NCBI GenBank assembly: GCA_019192455.1
Contig: JAHCML010000006.1
Span: 274,733-338,732 of the forward strand
Direction: 5' to 3'
DNA: 64,000 bases
Source: Alphaproteobacteria bacterium SS10
GTDB taxonomy: Bacteria > Pseudomonadota > Alphaproteobacteria > TMED2
Under the pieces are notes generated by a model, which worked only from the letters and a program-made list of their open reading frames with translations, had not been told where the DNA came from and made no database searches. Numbering within the stretch: the first letter of the stretch is position 1; each line of letters begins with the position of its first letter. Positions 44,293-53,388 of the stretch are shown piece by piece. Both the position numbers and the translations under genes were made by a program.

Positions 44293-44826
44293 TTGAGACT
44301 GCTAGATCGACAAAACATGGCCAAAACGAAAGCAAAAACGCTGTATTCCCAACAAAAATTCACACTCGCCGTCGCTCTCGGCCTGGCTGTTCTGGCCAGC
44401 CCCGCAACGGCATCGGCACAACAGGTCTATGAAAAAATTGGCGGCGAACAACTCGCCGCACTGATGCAAGACTGGGGCTATCGGGCTGAGCTTGGCATCG
44501 ATGAATATGGCGACCCGCTGATTGAAACCTCTGCCGCAGGTACCGGTTTTGAGGTGGTTTTCTATGACTGCGCAGGTGAGCCAGCCCAATGCGACAGCAT
44601 CATGCTGACCTCTGGTTTTGATTTCCAAGAGGGCATCAACCCAGCTGTCACCAATGAATGGAACCTCAAGCACCGGTTTACCCGCGCCTATAATGATGAG
44701 GAAGGTGACCCAATTATTGAGCTCGATTACTCCCTCGTCGGCGGTGTCACCGCCGGCAATATGAAGGAACTGTTCGAGCTTTGGGAAAGCCGCCTTGGCG
44801 ACTTCACCGATCATATCGACTGGTAA
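44293..44826 (+). CDS. YbjN-domain secreted protein
   Basis: A 177-residue protein with a signal peptide (FTLAVALGLAVLASPATASAQ) and a YbjN domain (VYEKIGGEQLAALMQDWGYRAEL, FEVVFYDC, INPAVTNEWNLKHRFTRAY, VTAGNMKELFELWE). Such proteins are frequent in alphaproteobacteria and have no established role. The start may be the TTG at 44293, nine bases after GGAGAG, or the ATG at 44317, which has no ribosome site. It is divergent from the PAS-GGDEF-EAL gene. Confidence 0.82.
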   Translation: MRLLDRQNMAKTKAKTLYSQQKFTLAVALGLAVLASPATASAQQVYEKIGGEQLAALMQDWGYRAELGIDEYGDPLIETSAAGTGFEVVFYDCAGEPAQCDSIMLTSGFDFQEGINPAVTNEWNLKHRFTRAYNDEEGDPIIELDYSLVGGVTAGNMKELFELWESRLGDFTDHIDW

Positions 44827-44854
44827 TTCTGAGGTTAGAAACCGGGGCGGGTGC

Positions 44855-45136
44855 TTAGTGCATCTCGCCCTGGTGAAGCCACCGTTCCACCGTGATCTTG
44901 ATACGATCGGTAGGCATCTCAGGGTGGTGATAGCGCAGGACACGCATGGCCACCTCAAAGGCATTACGCTCTGGCGCGCCTGAGGATGCCATCCCCTCAT
45001 AGGCACGGATGACCGCCGGCTTGCAGACGCAAGGCTCGGTATCACCAATAAGCGCGATTTCTTCCATCATCGTCTCGGTCCCACAATCGCGTCGCTGTTG
45101 CGCCTTATCATTGGCGTTCCGCGGATCAAACGTCAT
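44855..45136 (-). CDS. Small conserved-looking hypothetical protein
   Basis: A 93-residue protein with no family I recognise. It contains a short cysteine pair (EPCVCKP) and a helical C-terminus (FEVAMRVLRYHHPEMPTDRIKITVERWLH). It lies five bases downstream of fur on the same strand, so it is probably co-transcribed with it. The reading frame has the base composition of its neighbours and no competing gene in the interval. A longer opposite-frame reading overlapping ybjN was rejected. Confidence 0.6.
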   Translation of the reverse strand: MTFDPRNANDKAQQRRDCGTETMMEEIALIGDTEPCVCKPAVIRAYEGMASSGAPERNAFEVAMRVLRYHHPEMPTDRIKITVERWLHQGEMH

Positions 45137-45141
45137 TACGC

Positions 45142-45546
45142 TTACTTCTTCTTACGGCCATAGAGCTCTAGGCGGTGGTCGAGCAGCTCAAAGCCCAGCT
45201 CGGCCGCAATCCGCACTTTCATGTGCTCAATCTCTTCATTCTGGAATTCAATCACCTCACCGGTCTCAAGATCGACCAGGTGGTGGTGGTGCTCCATATT
45301 CACCTCAAACCGGGAATGCCCCTCTTCGGTGAAATCATGACGTTGGACCAGGTTCAGCTCATCCAACAGGTTTAGCGTGCGATAAACCGTGGCGATGCTG
45401 ATCGACTGATCCTGGCGTTTGGCCCGCTCATACACCGTCTCGACCGATGGATGGTCGGTGGATTCCGCGAGAACCTTCAAAATCACGCGGCGCTGGCCGG
45501 TCATCTTCAGACCCGCCTCAACGCATTTTTGCTCTAAGTTTTCCAT
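45142..45546 (-). CDS. fur: Fur-family metal-responsive regulator
   Basis: A 134-residue regulator of the Fur family. The winged-helix part reads KMTGQRRVILKVLAES, HPSVETVYERAK and SIATVYRTLNLLDEL; the metal site includes EHHHHLVDLETGEVIEF. The zinc CxxC motifs of enterobacterial Fur are absent, as in many alphaproteobacterial Fur/Mur proteins, so it could sense iron or manganese; Irr is a less likely alternative. The ATG at 45546 (MENLEQKC) is chosen over an upstream in-frame start at 45600. It is followed by a small gene, and upp lies upstream in an opposite-facing gap of its own. Confidence 0.88.
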   Translation of the reverse strand: MENLEQKCVEAGLKMTGQRRVILKVLAESTDHPSVETVYERAKRQDQSISIATVYRTLNLLDELNLVQRHDFTEEGHSRFEVNMEHHHHLVDLETGEVIEFQNEEIEHMKVRIAAELGFELLDHRLELYGRKKK

Positions 45547-45660
45547 GGCTGTCTTAGTCCAATCTGTCAGCCGTGCAGCTGGTTTATGTTGAATTAGCAC
45601 GGCCCCATTAACCTGTCACGATCATGCTCAGGGGCAAATCGTCACTCGCCCCTCTCTTCC

Positions 45661-46305
45661 CTAAAGGGTGCCGAAGAGCCGGTCACCGGCATCGCCGAGG
45701 CCAGGTACAATATAGGCATCCTTGTTCAAATGATCATCCAACCCGGCGGTAAACACAGCAACATCCGGATGAATGGATGAGAATTGCTCAACCCCCTCAG
45801 GTGCTGCGACCAGGGTCATCAGGCAGAGGCGATCACCGGCGAAGCCGCCCTGCTCTTTCAGCACGGTAATCGCATGGGCGGCTGAGTTGCCGGTCGCCAG
45901 CATGGGGTCAACCACGATACAGCGCTTGATATCCGCCGGCGGCAGCTTGATCAGATATTCAATCGGCTTCTTGGTCTCTTCATCCCGGGCAAGGCCGATA
46001 TGGGCGATCACAGCGTCGGGCATCAAATCAACCAGACCGTCCACCATGCCGAGGCCAGCGCGCAGCACCGGAACAATGGCCAGCGTCCGCTCAGCCAGGG
46101 TTGGGGCCTCAAAGCTGGTGAGTGGGGTGGTTACCTCACGGCTGGTCAGTGGCAGGTCGCGCGTCACCTCATAACCCATCAGCAGCGAGATTTCGGTCAG
46201 CAGGCGCCGAAACTCACCGGTCTGGCAAGACGTCTCCCGCATGCGGGTCAGCTTATGCTGGATCAGCGGGTGATTAACGATGGTGAGGGTACGAAACTCG
46301 GACAT
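45661..46305 (-). CDS. upp: Uracil phosphoribosyltransferase
   Basis: Converts uracil and PRPP to UMP in pyrimidine salvage. The 214-residue protein begins FRTLTIVNHPLIQHKLTRMR and has PVLRAGLGMVDGLVDLMPDA, the PRPP-binding loop CIVVDPMLATGNSAAHAI and the uracil-binding C-terminus YIVPGLGDAGDRLFGT. The ATG at 46305 gives the family start; an in-frame start at 46335 adds ten residues. It is divergent from the queuosine precursor transporter gene. Confidence 0.96.
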   Translation of the reverse strand: MSEFRTLTIVNHPLIQHKLTRMRETSCQTGEFRRLLTEISLLMGYEVTRDLPLTSREVTTPLTSFEAPTLAERTLAIVPVLRAGLGMVDGLVDLMPDAVIAHIGLARDEETKKPIEYLIKLPPADIKRCIVVDPMLATGNSAAHAITVLKEQGGFAGDRLCLMTLVAAPEGVEQFSSIHPDVAVFTAGLDDHLNKDAYIVPGLGDAGDRLFGTL

Positions 46306-46461
46306 GGGGCGGGACCACGTGTCGACGGCAAGCATGAGCGCGGGCGAAACTTAGCGGGGCTACGGGTAAAACCAAAGGCGATAAATCGCCCAGATGCATT
46401 GATTTAACCAGTCTTCCACCCTAAGTTCCCGCGGTTTTCCACAGATGCTGGTTACAAACCC

Positions 46462-47049
46462 ATGATGCTCGCTAAAGCCAATCTGAAACGCCTGATCCCA
46501 TCGGTCCTAGCCATGGCGCTGGTGGTCCTGGTCGCCAATATCGCTGTCCAGTACCCGGTGCCGGATGCGCTGGTTGGTGGCGCGCTGCCATTATCTGATT
46601 GGCTGACCTGGGGCGCCTTTGTGTTTCCCCTCGCTTTTCTGGTCACCGACCTGACCAATCGCCTGTTCGGTGTGAAGGCGGCGGGTAAGGTTGTGCTGGT
46701 TGGTTTTATCTGCGGTGTGGTGCTCTCTGCGATCTTTGCCGATCTGCGGATTGCCGCTGCCTCGGGCACGGCCTTTCTGACTGCGCAATTGCTCGGCGTC
46801 ACCGTCTTTGACCGCCTACGTCAGGCCAGCTGGTGGATGGCACCGCTTATCTCGTCCCTGCTCGGCTCGGTTGTCGATACGGCGCTGTTCTTCAGCCTCG
46901 CTTTTGCTGGCACCGGCCTGCCTTGGGTGACTTGGGCACTAGGTGATTTTGCCGCCAAGCTGATCATGGCCGGCTTTGCCCTGGCACCGTTCCGCATGAT
47001 CTCCGTCTGGGCGGCGGCCAAGCTTGCGCCCACGCCGACGGCAGCGTGA
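46462..47049 (+). CDS. yhhQ: VUT-family queuosine precursor transporter
   Basis: A 195-residue inner membrane protein with about six helices, of the VUT (YhhQ) family that imports queuosine precursors such as preQ0/preQ1. Recognisable stretches are WLTWGAFVFPLAFLVTDLTN, with the family VTDLxNR motif, and LLGSVVDTALFFSLAFAG. It stands 23 bases before queA and then tgt, an arrangement that strongly supports the queuosine role. No preQ1 riboswitch could be recognised in the 156 bases upstream. Confidence 0.9.
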   Translation: MMLAKANLKRLIPSVLAMALVVLVANIAVQYPVPDALVGGALPLSDWLTWGAFVFPLAFLVTDLTNRLFGVKAAGKVVLVGFICGVVLSAIFADLRIAAASGTAFLTAQLLGVTVFDRLRQASWWMAPLISSLLGSVVDTALFFSLAFAGTGLPWVTWALGDFAAKLIMAGFALAPFRMISVWAAAKLAPTPTAA

Positions 47050-47072
47050 CCCGTCACGCCTGAGAACCTTTC

Positions 47073-48149
47073 ATGGATATCAGCCTGTTTGATTATGAGC
47101 TGCCGGCGCGGCTAATTGCCGACCGCCCTGCAGAGCCACGTGAATCTGCCCGCCTGCTCGATTTGACGACTGGGCAGCCCGTGGACCGGGTCATTGCCGA
47201 CCTGCCCGATATCCTAGAGCCCGGTAGCGTACTGGTCGTGAATGACACGCGAGTCCTGCCTTCCCGCCTGACCGGCCACCGTATCGCTTTTGATGGCGAC
47301 GGCACACCGGGCGGTAAGATTGAACTGACACTCCACCAGCTGGTGGCTAGCGGTGACGATACGATCTGGCGTGCCTTTGCCCGCCCTGCTAAGCGCCTAA
47401 AGCCAGGTGACCGCATCCAGATTACAGAGACCTTTGAAGCGGTGATCGAGAGCCGTCATGAAGGCGAGGTCACGATCTGCTTCCACATGCCGTTCGACAT
47501 GCTGCGTGATCAACTTGAGAGCTGCGGGTCCATGCCCCTACCGCCCTATATCAAACGGGAAGATGGGGGCGATGATCAGGATAAGCGGGATTACCAGACG
47601 GTCTTTGCCAAGCGTGAGGGCGCTGTTGCCGCCCCCACCGCCAGCCTGCACTTCACGCCCGATCTGCTTGCGAAGCTTAAAGCTAAAGGCGTGGAGACCG
47701 AGATTGTCACCCTGCATGTGGGGGCGGGCACCTTCCTGCCGGTGAAGACCGAGGATGTGACCCAGCACCAGATGCATGAGGAATGGGGTGAGGTCACCAA
47801 GGGCGCTGCCGACCGCCTGAACAAGGCCAAAGCAGAGGGCCGCCCGGTGATTGCCGTTGGGACCACCGCCATGCGCATCCTGGAAACCGCCGCCGGTGAC
47901 GATGGCCAGCTGCAAGCCTTTGCCGGCGCAACTGACCTCTATGTCCTGCTTGGTTATAAGTTCCGGTTTGTTGAGCGGTTGATGACCAATTTTCACCTGC
48001 CACGCTCAACGCTCTTCATGCTGGTCAGCGCGATTGCCGGCCGCAAGCGCATGCAGGCTGCCTATCAACATGGCATTGATCAGGGCTATCGCTTCTTCTC
48101 CTATGGCGATGCCTGCTTACTGAAGGTGATGGAAGATCAAGATGACTGA
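47073..48149 (+). CDS. queA: SAM:tRNA ribosyltransferase-isomerase QueA
   Basis: Transfers the ribosyl part of S-adenosylmethionine to preQ1 in tRNA, giving epoxyqueuosine. The 358-residue protein has [67 protein letters not shown] and [17 protein letters not shown], all typical. It lies between yhhQ and tgt, and its end overlaps the tgt start by eight bases, indicating coupled translation. Confidence 0.97.
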   Translation: MDISLFDYELPARLIADRPAEPRESARLLDLTTGQPVDRVIADLPDILEPGSVLVVNDTRVLPSRLTGHRIAFDGDGTPGGKIELTLHQLVASGDDTIWRAFARPAKRLKPGDRIQITETFEAVIESRHEGEVTICFHMPFDMLRDQLESCGSMPLPPYIKREDGGDDQDKRDYQTVFAKREGAVAAPTASLHFTPDLLAKLKAKGVETEIVTLHVGAGTFLPVKTEDVTQHQMHEEWGEVTKGAADRLNKAKAEGRPVIAVGTTAMRILETAAGDDGQLQAFAGATDLYVLLGYKFRFVERLMTNFHLPRSTLFMLVSAIAGRKRMQAAYQHGIDQGYRFFSYGDACLLKVMEDQDD

Positions 48150-49278
48150 GGCACCCGCCTTCAATTATGAGCTGATGGCCACCGATGGCATGGCCCGGCG
48201 CGGCCGGATCACGACCGCCCATGGGGTGATTGATACCCCCGCCTTTATGCCCGTCGGCACCGCCGCGACGGTGAAGGCGATGCAGCCCGAGAGCGTGGCC
48301 GCAACTGGCGCGCAAATCCTGCTCGGCAACACCTATCACCTGATGCTGCGCCCGACAGCAGAGCGGGTGGCAGCCTTGGGTGGCCTGAACAAATTCATGA
48401 ACTGGCCTGGACCGATCCTCACCGATAGCGGCGGGTTCCAGGTCATGTCGCTCAGCGGTCTGCGCAAGATGACTGAGGAGGGCGTGACCTTCCGCAGCCA
48501 TATTGATGGCGCGCCCTATGAGCTGACGCCGGAGCGGTCGATTGAGATCCAAAACCTGCTTGATGCCACCATCACCATGGCGCTGGATGAATGCACCCCC
48601 TTCCCTGCCACCCATGAGGAAGCGGACAAGTCGATGCAGCTCTCCATGCGCTGGGCAGAGCGGTCGAAGAATGCGTTTGAGAACCGGCCGGGCTATGCGC
48701 TCTACGGCATTGTTCAGGGCAGCACCTATGCCGATCTGCGCCAGCAATCGGCGGAACGACTTATCGAGATTGGCTTTGATGGCTACGCCATCGGCGGCCT
48801 TGCCGTCGGTGAGGGTCAGCAGATGATGTTCGACACACTCGACGTCACCACCCCGCACCTACCCCAAGACCGCCCACGCTATCTGATGGGTGTTGGTAAG
48901 CCGAGCGATCTGGTGGGCGCGGTCAAGCGCGGCGTCGATATGTTTGATTGCGTACTGCCCAGCCGGTCCGGTCGCACGGGCCAAGCCTTTACCCGCCGGG
49001 GTACCGTGAACCTCCGTAATGCGCGCCATGCCGATGACCACCGGCCATTGGACGAGCAATGCACCTGCCCGGCCTGCCGGAACTACAGCCGTGCCTATCT
49101 CCACCACCTGCTAAAGGCGCAAGAGATCCTCGGCCTGATGCTGCTGACCTGGCACAATCTGCATTACTATCAGGAGTTGATGGCCGATATCCGCCAGGCG
49201 ATCCTGGAAGGGCGTTTTGAGGCGTTTGAGGCCGCCTTCTATGAAGAGCAAGCCCAGGGCGACATCCCAGCGCTGTAA
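48142..49278 (+). CDS. tgt: tRNA-guanine transglycosylase
   Basis: Exchanges guanine 34 for preQ1 in tRNAs with GUN anticodons. The 378-residue protein has the catalytic base D95 in [13 protein letters not shown], the nucleophile Asp in [14 protein letters not shown] (about residue 268), [12 protein letters not shown] and the zinc site [17 protein letters not shown] with a later His (LTWHNLHYY). The SRSG variant in place of the TRNG motif is known from other proteobacteria. It overlaps queA by eight bases and is the last gene of the queuosine operon. Confidence 0.97.
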   Translation: MTEAPAFNYELMATDGMARRGRITTAHGVIDTPAFMPVGTAATVKAMQPESVAATGAQILLGNTYHLMLRPTAERVAALGGLNKFMNWPGPILTDSGGFQVMSLSGLRKMTEEGVTFRSHIDGAPYELTPERSIEIQNLLDATITMALDECTPFPATHEEADKSMQLSMRWAERSKNAFENRPGYALYGIVQGSTYADLRQQSAERLIEIGFDGYAIGGLAVGEGQQMMFDTLDVTTPHLPQDRPRYLMGVGKPSDLVGAVKRGVDMFDCVLPSRSGRTGQAFTRRGTVNLRNARHADDHRPLDEQCTCPACRNYSRAYLHHLLKAQEILGLMLLTWHNLHYYQELMADIRQAILEGRFEAFEAAFYEEQAQGDIPAL

Positions 49279-49312
49279 GCCCAGGCACACCTCAACCCAA
49301 CACCCGGGCAAC

Positions 49313-49337
49313 AAAAAAGCCGGGCAAAAGCCCGGCT
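49313..49337 (-). terminator. Intrinsic terminator of rpmB (perhaps bidirectional)
   Basis: AGCCGGGC (49318-49325) pairs perfectly with GCCCGGCT (49330-49337) over an AAAA loop, followed on the minus strand by a run of six U (49313-49318). It ends rpmB; on the plus strand the tail CTCTCTCG is poorer, but it could also stop tgt transcripts. Confidence 0.8.
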
Positions 49338-49360
49338 CTCTCGAAACTTTTTCAAGCTGC

Positions 49361-49648
49361 TTAGCTAGCAGCCTTTGCAGCCTCAACCAGCTTTTTGATC
49401 GGGCGCAGGGCCGGATCCAGCTTGGTGATCGCGGTGCCGGTCACAAACGCGTCCAGGCCACCCTTATGCTCAAGGGTACGCAGACCGCTGGTCGACACTT
49501 TCAGTTGGAAGCTACGCTGCAGGGTGTCGCTGAACACAGCAACGGTCTGCAGGTTTGGCAGCCAACGGCGGCGGGTCTTGTTCATGGCGTGGCTGACGTT
49601 ATTGCCAGTCTGAACGCCCTTACCGGTCACAACACAACGACGGGACAT
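49361..49648 (-). CDS. rpmB: 50S ribosomal protein L28
   Basis: Large-subunit ribosomal protein of 95 residues: MSRRCVVTGKGVQTGNNVSH, then NKTRRRWLPNLQTVAVFSDT and KVSTSGLRTLEHKGG, all standard for the alphaproteobacterial form, which is longer at the C-terminus than in E. coli. It is a single-gene transcription unit with a strong intrinsic terminator downstream and a good sigma-70-like promoter 127 bases upstream. No rpmG partner is adjacent. Confidence 0.97.
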   Translation of the reverse strand: MSRRCVVTGKGVQTGNNVSHAMNKTRRRWLPNLQTVAVFSDTLQRSFQLKVSTSGLRTLEHKGGLDAFVTGTAITKLDPALRPIKKLVEAAKAAS

Positions 49649-49774
49649 CGATCTATCCTCAACAAAAACAATCTGTTTGGTGCTGATGCACTAAAGGGCT
49701 AAGTGCCTGTTTCAACAGCATCTTGCCCATGAAAACTTGGCCGGAGAGCGTGTTACGCCATCCAGCGAGCCGCT

Positions 49775-49804
49775 GATATAGGGTAATGGGCCGCTTTCGG
49801 TCAA
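49775..49804 (-). promoter_or_regulatory. Probable sigma-70 promoter of rpmB
   Basis: On the minus strand TTGACC (49804-49799) is followed after 18 bases by TATATC (49780-49775). The -35 matches at five and the -10 at four of six positions. The leader to the rpmB start would be about 120 bases. Confidence 0.5.
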
Positions 49805-49823
49805 GCCTTGAGCGCAATGAAAC

Positions 49824-50933
49824 CTAGCGGTTCACCGCAGAAAGTGGGTCAAAGAGCGGTGAGCCAACCCGGTCATAGCGGGAGAAGAACTGCCAAATCT
49901 CTTCCGTCGCGTCGATATCCATGTTTGGTCGACCAAGGGTAAACTGGCGCAACTTATCCAGCTGGTTGCCGACACCGGGCCAGGTTGGGCCACCCTTCTC
50001 AATCTCATAGAGCACCACGTCGGCATGGTTCCGACAGCCGTTCCAGCGGTGCTTGATGACCCGAGAGCCATCCTCGATTGAGTAGTTCAATAGACGCTTA
50101 ATCTCCACATCACCAATGCAGCCATTGGTCCGACGCCAAGCATCGGCGGTCTCAAACGCGCCGAGGACATTGCCAGCGGGCTTACCCATATGGGTGCTCT
50201 CCCCCCCATCAAACGGGGCGAAGGGATCACTGGTTCCTTGCATCATCACCATCGGCAGCGGCGCCGTTGGCTGACAGCGATTGGCAACCGCCTCAGCAGG
50301 GGGGCCGTTCACGGTGGCAACAGCGGCGAACAGGCGGGTCTCTTCACAGGCGAGGCGCTGGGCCAGCATGCCGCCCTCACCCAGACCAGCGAGATAAATG
50401 CGAGCAGGGTCAGCGTTAAACGCGTCGACCAGGTGGCCAGCCAGCAGGCGGATAAAGCCCACATCATCGATGCGCGCATCGCCAGGGCTCTCTGGCCGGC
50501 CATCATTCCAGGCGCGTTGGATCGCTGACGGATAGGCAACCATGAAACCGAACTGGTCGGCATAGGCATTGAAACGGGTCAGATCGGCAATCCGCTCGGC
50601 ACTGCCACCGGTGGAATGCAGGACGATAACGGTTGGGATCGGTAGAACCTCCAGCGGGTCATCGGCCTGTGGCGGCCGGTGCAGGAGGAAGAGACGGTTC
50701 AAATTCTGATACGGCACGGCGCCGGAGCCAGCCTCAATCGGCTTCACCCGAGGGGGCAATGGCGGCGATTTCGGATTCAGCGGTCGGTGCGCCCCGCTCA
50801 TATCCTCATTGGTCAGGCTGTGTTGGGCCTGCGCCGGCAACGGTGCGGTCAGAAGTGCCATGGCCAAGCAGGCGGCACCGAGGAACAAACCTCGAGGGAG
50901 GCGATTTTTTGACTGGGTCATCATGCCCGCCAT
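49824..50933 (-). CDS. Secreted PHB depolymerase/LpqC-like protein without Ser and His of the triad
   Basis: A 369-residue exported alpha/beta-hydrolase homologue, most like poly(3-hydroxybutyrate) depolymerase/feruloyl esterase (LpqC) proteins. It has a signal peptide (GLFLGAACLAMALLTAPLPAQA), TVIVLHSTGGSAERIADL in place of the oxyanion region, and QGTSDPFAPFDGG with the acid residue. The nucleophile motif, normally GxSxG, reads LAGLGEGGML, with glycine at 185, and the GGHxWPG histidine is proline 316 (KGGPTWPG). Both changes were checked at codon level. It is thus probably not a classical esterase. The start is uncertain (50933, 50924 or 50921). It follows the ABC exporter gene by 31 bases. 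Confidence 0.8.
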   Translation of the reverse strand: MAGMMTQSKNRLPRGLFLGAACLAMALLTAPLPAQAQHSLTNEDMSGAHRPLNPKSPPLPPRVKPIEAGSGAVPYQNLNRLFLLHRPPQADDPLEVLPIPTVIVLHSTGGSAERIADLTRFNAYADQFGFMVAYPSAIQRAWNDGRPESPGDARIDDVGFIRLLAGHLVDAFNADPARIYLAGLGEGGMLAQRLACEETRLFAAVATVNGPPAEAVANRCQPTAPLPMVMMQGTSDPFAPFDGGESTHMGKPAGNVLGAFETADAWRRTNGCIGDVEIKRLLNYSIEDGSRVIKHRWNGCRNHADVVLYEIEKGGPTWPGVGNQLDKLRQFTLGRPNMDIDATEEIWQFFSRYDRVGSPLFDPLSAVNR

Positions 50934-50964
50934 TATAGGCGGCAGGCGTTGCCCCTGAAGCCCC

Positions 50965-52908
50965 CTACTCCTCGTCGTCACCCCGCAATTCGCCTAATTG
51001 GCGGGCCTCAGCGCTAACACCACGCTCGGTTTCTTCGGCCTGTTGTTGCTGCTGCCACATGGCAGCATAGGTTCCACCCAGCGCCAGCAGCTGATCATGG
51101 GTGCCGCGTTCTTCGATTCGGCCATCGACCAGTACCAAAATCTCGTCTGAATCCACCACCGTAGAGAGGCGGTGGGCAATGACCAGGGTGGTCCGCCCCT
51201 CACTTACCGCGACCAGATTGCTTTGAATCGCACGCTCGGTTGCCGTGTCGAGGGCGGATGTCGCCTCATCAAAGATCATGATCGCCGGGTCTTTGAGGAC
51301 CGAACGGGCGATTGCCACCCGTTGCTTCTCACCGCCAGAGAGTTTCAAGCCACGCTCACCCACCATGGTCTCATAACCATCGGGCAGTGCCTCGATGAAC
51401 CCATCGATCTGGGCCACCTGCGCTGCATGGGCGATGTCGTCATCGGTTGCGCCGGGGCGGCCATAATCAAGGTTGTAGCGGATGGTGTCGTTAAACAGCA
51501 CGGTATCCTGGGGCACGATGCCGATACCGGACCTGAGGCTGGTCTGACTGATATCGCGTAAATCGGTACCATCAACAGTCACCGCCCCGCCCGTTACGTC
51601 ATAGAAGCGGAACAGCAGCCGGGCGATGGTCGACTTACCCGCACCGCTAGGGCCGACCAGCGCAACCTTGTTCCCGGCAGGCACTTCAAACGTAATGCCC
51701 TTCAGGATTGGCCGACGCTCGTCATAGCCAAACTCAACATTCTCAAACCGTACCACCGGCGGCTTGTTAGGCATCTCTACGGCATCAAGCTTATCGGTAA
51801 CTTCCGCAGGCTCATCGAGCAGGCCAAACATCTTCTCAAGGTCAATCACCGCCTGCCGGATGGCACGGTAGACAAAGCCAAAGAAGCTTAGGGGTTGGTA
51901 GAGCTGCAGCAGATAGGTGTGAACCAGGACGAAGCCGCCCACCGTCATCTCACCGCTGATAATCGCCTGGGCGGAGAGATAGAGCAGGATCGAAATACCA
52001 ACTGAGATGATGATCGCCTGACCAACGTTGAGGGCAGACAGCGATAGCTGGGAGCGGACCGCCGCCTCCTCATACTTTTGGAGCGCGACGTCGTAGCGAA
52101 GATGCTCGTGTCGCTCATTCCCGAAATATTTGACGGTCTCGAAATTGATCAGGCTGTCGATGGCGCGGGTATTGGCCTTCTCCTCACTCTCATTCATCTC
52201 CCGCCGATATTTGAGGCGCCATTCGGTGACCTTGATCGTGAAGTACATGTAGCCGCCGACCGTGGCGATAGTGACCACCGCGAAGGTCAGGTCGAACATG
52301 CTCCACAGGATGATCGCGACGAGCAGCAGCTCAAGAATGGTTGGGATGATGCTGAACAGGGCGAATTGCAGCATCTCCTCAATCGAACGCGTGCCGCGAT
52401 CAATCGCACGGCTAAGGCCACCGGTCTGACGCTCCAGATGGAAGCGCAAGGATAGGCTGTGCAGATGGCCAAAAACCTGGAGACCGAAACGACGCATGCC
52501 ACGCTGTGCCACCCGGGCGAATAGCGCATCGCGCAGCTCATTGAATGCCAGGCTCAACACCCGGGCGAGACCGTAGGCGAGGATTAGCAATACCGGGATC
52601 CCTATCACCGGGTTGGCGGCAACAGCCTCATCAACACCGGTGAGGACATCCACCGCATCGGCGAACAAGACCGGGGTGTAGACACTGAACATCTTGGCCA
52701 GCACCAGGGCCACCATGGCGGCCACCACGCGTATGCGCAGGCCCAGCTGCTCCTTCGGCCAAAGATACGGCAGAAACGACAGGACAGCATTCAGCCCACC
52801 ACGATCTTTCGTGATCGTTAGTTTCTCGGCCTCTAGGGCGCCATCTTGCGAGGGGGCGGTGGCTGGCTTGGCGCCATCATCGGCGCCGGTGCTGGATACA
52901 TCAGTCAT
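50965..52908 (-). CDS. Atm1-like ABC exporter (fused permease and ATPase)
   Basis: A 647-residue half-transporter with six membrane helices and a nucleotide-binding domain. It resembles bacterial Atm1/HMT1-type exporters (ALINFETVKYFGNERHEHLRY-like segment, TQLALFS-type helix context, GGEKQRVAIAR), which export glutathione-linked compounds and support metal homeostasis. Walker A is GPSGAGKSTIARLLF, the signature LSGGEKQRVAIAR and Walker B IMIFDEATSALD. The ATG at 52908 is chosen over a GTG at 52917. It probably heads an operon with the depolymerase-like gene. The substrate is not proven. Confidence 0.9.
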   Translation of the reverse strand: MTDVSSTGADDGAKPATAPSQDGALEAEKLTITKDRGGLNAVLSFLPYLWPKEQLGLRIRVVAAMVALVLAKMFSVYTPVLFADAVDVLTGVDEAVAANPVIGIPVLLILAYGLARVLSLAFNELRDALFARVAQRGMRRFGLQVFGHLHSLSLRFHLERQTGGLSRAIDRGTRSIEEMLQFALFSIIPTILELLLVAIILWSMFDLTFAVVTIATVGGYMYFTIKVTEWRLKYRREMNESEEKANTRAIDSLINFETVKYFGNERHEHLRYDVALQKYEEAAVRSQLSLSALNVGQAIIISVGISILLYLSAQAIISGEMTVGGFVLVHTYLLQLYQPLSFFGFVYRAIRQAVIDLEKMFGLLDEPAEVTDKLDAVEMPNKPPVVRFENVEFGYDERRPILKGITFEVPAGNKVALVGPSGAGKSTIARLLFRFYDVTGGAVTVDGTDLRDISQTSLRSGIGIVPQDTVLFNDTIRYNLDYGRPGATDDDIAHAAQVAQIDGFIEALPDGYETMVGERGLKLSGGEKQRVAIARSVLKDPAIMIFDEATSALDTATERAIQSNLVAVSEGRTTLVIAHRLSTVVDSDEILVLVDGRIEERGTHDQLLALGGTYAAMWQQQQQAEETERGVSAEARQLGELRGDDEE

Positions 52909-53052
52909 GGCGAACACATAGGGCGTGTCGGGTCCAATGTCTCGCCCACACCCCCAATATAGGTATATTTTCTTATTTACCGCTTGCCTGAAAATAAAAA
53001 GGATATTATTCCTATTTCATCATTCCTGCCTTAACAGCCGAGAGTCCCCCCA

Positions 53053-53388
53053 ATGCCAACCAGCCTTCCCATCGACAGTCAGGGCAACGCCATTCCCGCC
53101 CTTCGACCACGCCCAGGTGCCGCCCATGAGATTGCGGTGACCAGCTCAAGCGCGCGCAACAGCACAGCATTTGCCGCGGACACCCAGGTTATTGGCGTCT
53201 TTTCATCCGTCCCGGCCAAGATCTCGCTCGGCGATAGCTCGGTCTCTGCGACCAGCGTCGATCACTTTGTGCCCGCAGGTCAGTACCTATTCTTCTCAAT
53301 CGGCATGGCGACTAGGGGGCAAGCCAGCCACCTTGCTGTCATTGCCACCGATGGTGATGGGACGCTCTACATTTCGGAGCTCGACTAA
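53053..53388 (+). CDS. Small phage-structural-like protein
   Basis: A 111-residue protein of low Cys/Trp content and high Ser/Ala/Thr, predicted mainly beta. It resembles small accessory proteins near phage tail or head-fibre genes (TQVIGVFSSVPAKISLGD, VPAGQYLFFSIGMATRG). I cannot name a family. Its stop codon overlaps the start of the next gene (TAATG), so the two are translated together. The 130 bases upstream are clearly more AT-rich than the surroundings. Confidence 0.6.
   Translation: MPTSLPIDSQGNAIPALRPRPGAAHEIAVTSSSARNSTAFAADTQVIGVFSSVPAKISLGDSSVSATSVDHFVPAGQYLFFSIGMATRGQASHLAVIATDGDGTLYISELD

Noticed and set aside
44302..45048. 248-residue open frame antisense to the YbjN-like gene
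   Set aside because: The sense frame has a signal peptide and a recognised domain; the antisense product has neither.
46306..46461. preQ1 riboswitch upstream of the yhhQ-queA-tgt operon
   Set aside because: The context made it worth looking for, but I could not find the pseudoknot pattern or an A-rich tail in the right order.
48025..48858. 277-residue open frame antisense to queA and tgt
   Set aside because: Both sense genes are conserved over the full interval, and the antisense product has no recognisable motif.
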